This document shows positions 60,736 through 64,000 of a stretch of 64,000 bases of DNA, one piece after another. Where the stretch lies: the NCBI RefSeq assembly GCF_000389635.1, contig NC_021182.1, forward strand, positions 558,001-622,000. Direction: 5' to 3'. Below the pieces are notes generated by a model. The model was not told the DNA's origin. It searched no databases and worked only from the letters and a program-made list of their open reading frames with translations. Position 1 is the stretch's first letter; the number at the start of each line of letters is the position of its first letter. Made by a program: the position numbers and the translations under genes. The stretch comes from Clostridium pasteurianum BC1 (GTDB lineage Bacteria > Bacillota > Clostridia > Clostridiales > Clostridiaceae).

Positions 60736-62290
60736 TAATCATATTATTATCGTTATTTCTTATCTTCAAATAATCTAAATGTACATGGTCATCAGTCCAT
60801 AGTCTTACTCCATTTGATGTTAATGAAGGGAAGATTATATTGCTTAATGTATACTGCCCATCATTAACAAATATTTCAACTGTACTTACATCTACCAATA
60901 TAGTTAATTTTATTTTACCATTTATAGGGTCAGCTGTAACCCTCTGCGGACTAGTAAATTCGTTTACATTTACAATTGTACCTGAGTTACTCCTATCAAA
61001 AGATAATTGATTTATACTCTTATCATAAGTTATATTTGTTTGCTCATTTAATCCACATCTGACAGAGAATCCAAATTTACCATTTGTTAAGTCTGATACA
61101 TCTATCTGGGTTTCAATACTATAGGATAAACCTTTATAACTATCAAGAATATTTGATTGATTAGTATATATTGTTTGATTTTCTATATCCATTACTTGAT
61201 TAAAGTTACTAAGTAAATTCCAAACTGGTACTTCTTGTAGTTTTAATCCATTGATGGTTGTATTTAGTCTTAGCTCTCTAACGATACTTGCATTTCCCGA
61301 ATAATTGTTCCATGGAATTTGAAGTGCATAATTCCAGTTATTCATCCATGATATAAAATATCTATAGTTACCATTAGTATAAGGTGTATCCCAAGTTACT
61401 CCTGCATAAGAATCTGCGCCTTCTTCTAACCAACTTATATCTGAACCTGTATCTGGAGTAAATGTCTGACCATCAAAGTCACCTACAAAATAACATGTCC
61501 CTGTTGTCAAACCATAGTTAAAACCATTTGCTCCCATTGCTAATACCCATTTTTTATTGTTACTGTCTCCATCTACATTAAGTTGAAATAAATCTGGACA
61601 CTCTATAGTACCTACATCTTGTCTTACAAATGATGAAACATACTGCCAATCTTTTAAGTTATATGATGTATAAAATCCAACCTTATCGTGTTCAGCAAGT
61701 AACATAACCCATTTTCCTGTTTCTTCATCCCAAATAACTTTTGGGTCTCTGAAGTCTGAACTTCCTGTTGGATTATGCTGTACAATACCATAATACTGAA
61801 ATGAATTTCCATTATCTGTACTGTACCACAGATGGGTAGATTGATTTTCATAAGGCATTGTTACTAGGGCAATTACAACGTTTACACCAAACCCTGCAGT
61901 ATTATCTTTATCCACTACTAAACTACCTGTCCAGGGGTCTCCATACGGAGTTTGATACTTTTCTATAGCTATTGGTTTTCTATTCCAATGTACTAAATCT
62001 GTTGAGTCTGCATGTGCCCACGCTGTTCCATTACCTCCCCAGGAATAATCTAAATTATTCAAATAATAAAATTGATGTGTACCATTTATGTAGAGTGGTC
62101 GCTGTACATCACCCATCCACCCTAATTCTGGTGTAACATGATATAAGGGTCTATACGGGTCTTCAGCTGTAGCTGCATATACTCCTTTTAATTCTGTTAG
62201 CAATAATAAAAAAGTAAATATTATTGGTAATAATAAATAAGCAATAAATAAGTTTATTAATTGTCTATTTTTTTTAATTTTTCTTTTCAT
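60731..62290 (-). CDS. Secreted GH32 fructan hydrolase (levanase/levanbiose-type)
   Basis: ATG at 62290 (AAAGGAAG upstream). 519 residues. A signal peptide (basic start, hydrophobic 11-33, GVYAA near 36-40) sends it outside. GH32 catalytic set: nucleophile Asp 61 in GWMGDVQRP (the WMGD variant, not the usual WMNDPNG), Asp 182 in FRDPK, Glu 230 in IECPDLF. A C-terminal beta-sandwich follows. Splits beta-fructosides such as levan, inulin or sucrose; the WMGD variant occurs in levan-degrading or transferring enzymes, so specificity is open. Shares its promoter design with R1. Confidence 0.9.
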   Translation of the reverse strand: MKRKIKKNRQLINLFIAYLLLPIIFTFLLLLTELKGVYAATAEDPYRPLYHVTPELGWMGDVQRPLYINGTHQFYYLNNLDYSWGGNGTAWAHADSTDLVHWNRKPIAIEKYQTPYGDPWTGSLVVDKDNTAGFGVNVVIALVTMPYENQSTHLWYSTDNGNSFQYYGIVQHNPTGSSDFRDPKVIWDEETGKWVMLLAEHDKVGFYTSYNLKDWQYVSSFVRQDVGTIECPDLFQLNVDGDSNNKKWVLAMGANGFNYGLTTGTCYFVGDFDGQTFTPDTGSDISWLEEGADSYAGVTWDTPYTNGNYRYFISWMNNWNYALQIPWNNYSGNASIVRELRLNTTINGLKLQEVPVWNLLSNFNQVMDIENQTIYTNQSNILDSYKGLSYSIETQIDVSDLTNGKFGFSVRCGLNEQTNITYDKSINQLSFDRSNSGTIVNVNEFTSPQRVTADPINGKIKLTILVDVSTVEIFVNDGQYTLSNIIFPSLTSNGVRLWTDDHVHLDYLKIRNNDNNMIN

Positions 62291-62634
62291 TAGCAACTTC
62301 CTTTCTATATTTTTTAATTTAAAATCTACAAATCATCTAAATTTCAACTCCTTTTTCTTTTTTAGATTTTATGAATATTTAATTATGCTTTAATTTTCGT
62401 TTATATATAATTCTTTGTGCTTTTATACACTTTTTTTCAGTATAAAAGTACAAATTTCAGAAAAAGATAAAAATTTGTTTTTGACTATATAGGCCCAGTA
62501 CAGCATTGTTTTAATTATTTTATTTTTCATTAAGTATAACTGAAGAGTTAAAATATTAATTTTGAAATGTTTCAATTTTTATATAGGATTCGTGTTACAT
62601 ATATAGCAATTGAGATTTGTTAAATTTACTTTTT

Positions 62635-62663
62635 ATTATAATGTAAACATTTACATAGGTCAA
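62635..62663 (-). promoter_or_regulatory. GH32 promoter with LacI/CcpA-like operator
   Basis: On the minus strand TTGACC, 17-bp spacer TATGTAAATGTTTACAT, TATAATAAAA. The spacer is a near-perfect dyad of the LacI-family/cre type. Identical spacing and a shared TTTACATTATAATAAA with the R1 promoters. The leader to the ATG is about 335 nt, with a hairpin near 62417-62450. Confidence 0.85.
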
Positions 62664-62672
62664 GCGTTTTAT

Positions 62673-62965
62673 AACTGGGGTAGCACCAATATTTCCGACA
62701 AAGCCCATGCTAAGACAATAATTGAATATAAATTAAAGTTTTTACCCACGTTAATCTAATTATAAGTAAAAGTTAGTACCATAAAAATGCAATACTTAAG
62801 AGTCCAGTAGAAGATATTTGGGGTGAAGGTACAACAACCTGTTAGACACATACAGCATTATGGGACAAGCTTAACTACCTTGCCCCTGGTTACAGAGCTA
62901 CTGGTATTACCCCAATATATCTTGACTATGTTATGAGAAAAATATATAAAAACAGATTCAAATAA
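62673..62965 (+). pseudogene. Probable gene relic between GH32 and R1 copy 5
   Basis: Two protein-like stretches in different frames, each broken by stops: NWGSTNISDKAHAKTIIEYK (62673 onward) and THTALWDKLNYLAPGYRATG with ITPIYLDYVMRKI (62846-62965). Composition looks coding but there is no intact start. I cannot name the family. Confidence 0.35.
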
Positions 62966-63403
62966 AACTATTAAAAAAGTAGTTGACAATTACAAACGTT
63001 TACATTATAATAAAGACATAAAGAAGATACAAAAAGATTTTAAATAGCAGAAGGATGTTAATTCTACTGAAATTTAAAAATCTTAATCTAAAAATAAGTA
63101 TTGTAGCTTAAAGCTTAAAAACTTTAATGCAGACATAAGCTTATCGTTAGAGAAAAACTTCTTTATATTATATAAAGCAACCCTAATTCATAAAGAAAAC
63201 TAAAACTTTAATAAGATGGTATTAGAGTATTAGTGAATTTCAAAAAATCTAATAGTAGAAATCTTGTGAATAGCAAAGGTAAATACAATTATAAATATTT
63301 ACAGAGCCAAGCTATAAGAATACTGCTAATAGATGCTATGAACATTTGACTTAAAAGAATGTTCATAGAAACTAAAAAGACATTTAGTAATATTAGACTA
63401 TAG

Positions 63404-63587
63404 GGAATATAAAAATCTGATTAGGAAGTCTAAAAATAAATAAGAAGTAGAATATTCAGTGTATTTTAGCATAGTAAATAAATGCTGATGATAATGTTTT
63501 TATCAAAAGTTTTATTGAAAAGCAAATCTAATATACGCTAGTATATTAATAATTATTTATTTAAGGTAGCCTAGTGTAAGACTATAG
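63404..63587. repeat. 184-bp insertion in R1 copy 5 with 9-bp flanking duplication
   Basis: AGACTATAG occurs at 63395-63403 and 63579-63587. The corresponding place in copy 1 has a single AGACTATAG. The insert has no gene and no clear terminal inverted repeats. Confidence 0.5.
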
Positions 63588-63743
63588 AATGATATTTACA
63601 ATGTCAAAGATTATTAAATCTAAATAAATATAATTGCAAAAAGTATTTAGATATTGATAATAAATATTGGAAGAAGATTATATTTAAAATAAGTTAAAAT
63701 CTATAGTGTAATACACATTATAAAAATAATGAGAAATAGGGTG

Positions 63744-63794
63744 ATGGATATTCAGATAGAATCAGATTGTTTTAATGAATTAGGAGTTGCTTAA
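63744..63794 (+). CDS. 16-residue conserved peptide, R1 copy 5
   Basis: MDIQIESDCFNELGVA. An in-frame ATG 15 nt upstream (ATGAGAAATAGGGTG) would add MRNRV in this copy only; other copies have stop codons or ACG there. Confidence 0.5.
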   Translation: MDIQIESDCFNELGVA

Positions 63795-63878
63795 CCAGCA
63801 ATTAGTTTATATTAATAAATAATATGGCTAATTGCTGGTTTGATTTTTTGATTAAAGATTATTTAATAATAAATACAT

Positions 63879-64000
63879 TTAAAGAGTCATATCTAAAGCC
63901 TCAGTTAAAATATTAATCATATTATCAGTATCTTTTTCAGTTACTATTAAAGGAGGCATTAATCGAATAATTGAAGGTCTTGGTGAATTTAAAATCAAGC
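63879..64000 (-). CDS. Class III aminotransferase, C-terminal end (cut by window)
   Basis: Only the last about 40 codons are present: LNSPRPSIIRLMPPLIVTEK, then DTDNMINILTEALDMTL and stop. R-x-x-P-P-L-x-(V/I)-T-E at this place is the usual end of class III (acetylornithine/GABA/ornithine-type) aminotransferases. The substrate cannot be read from this part. It converges on R1 copy 5. Confidence 0.65.
   Translation of the reverse strand, partial: LILNSPRPSIIRLMPPLIVTEKDTDNMINILTEALDMTL

Larger units (their letters stand above)
62983..63849 (+). ncRNA. Repeated transcription unit R1, copy 5 (full length with insertion)
   Basis: Promoter TTGACA (62983-62988), 17 bp ATTACAAACGTTTACAT, TATAAT (63006-63011). 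Leader aligns with copy 1 over its whole length (for example AAAGCTTAAAAACTTTAATG, AACCCTAA, AGAATACTGCTAATAGATG), apart from an extra 184 bp (63404-63587). In the GAACATT/AATGTTC hairpin (63339 region) copy 5 has Watson-Crick pairs where copy 1 has wobble pairs. Terminator 63792-63849. Confidence 0.72.

Overview
The window reads as a chromosomal segment of an anaerobic low-G+C Clostridium (Clostridiaceae; AT-rich DNA, strong AGGAGG ribosome sites, consensus TTGACA/TATAAT promoters, O2-sensitive glycyl radical chemistry). It resembles the acetogen/solventogen group, but I cannot name a species from sequence alone.

Bases 1 to about 36.9 kb are most of a siphovirus-type prophage, all on the plus strand apart from two accessory genes. 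Integrase and repressor must lie left of the window. Order: antirepressor and excisionase-like regulators; replication block (DUF2800 nuclease-like protein, DUF2815 ssDNA-binding protein, family A polymerase, AEP/VirE primase-helicase, a repeat-rich candidate origin, VRR-NUC nuclease, SNF2 helicase); a late regulator; three terminator hairpins; PBSX/SPP1-like packaging, head and tail genes, including a gpG/gpGT pair joined by a canonical A-AAA-AAG frameshift site; baseplate and fibre proteins, one with an SGNH hydrolase domain; two holins and a GH25 endolysin. Probable cargo genes are a racemase cassette bounded by inverted repeats, an antisense deoxyribosyltransferase-like gene, a zinc-ribbon protein and an unknown gene at the right end.

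From 37.5 to 43.1 kb lies a glycyl radical enzyme locus (activase, DeoR regulator, enzyme, fructose-6-phosphate aldolase-like protein). Its composition matches the E. coli YbiW/PflD-Fsa pathway that opens 1,5-anhydrohexitol phosphates. A TipA-like MerR regulator with a 19-bp-spacer promoter follows.

From 44.6 to 64 kb is a mosaic: glutamate decarboxylase, a DUF362 ferredoxin protein, a Uma2-family protein, a split arsenic island (arsR-acr3-CoA disulfide reductase/rhodanese, then arsR-arsD-arsA), RNase J, a TnpB-only IS605 element plus a 255-bp tnpB-less relative, a secreted GH32 fructan hydrolase and the end of an aminotransferase.

The most striking content of this half is a five-copy repeated transcription unit at 45.0, 46.5, 49.8, 60.3 and 63.0 kb. 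Full copies have a near-perfect sigma-A promoter with a LacI/CcpA-like AAACGTTTACA operator in its 17-bp spacer, a long AT-rich leader with conserved hairpins, a 16-residue ORF (MDIQVESDCFNELGVA) varying mostly at synonymous sites, and a terminator whose stem shows a compensatory C-G to G-C change. The GH32 gene has the same promoter/operator layout. Truncated copies sit directly behind gadB and arsA. I do not recognise this family and consider it the best candidate for an undescribed system here. A second repeat family of 80-190 bp with variable hairpins clusters around the arsenic genes.
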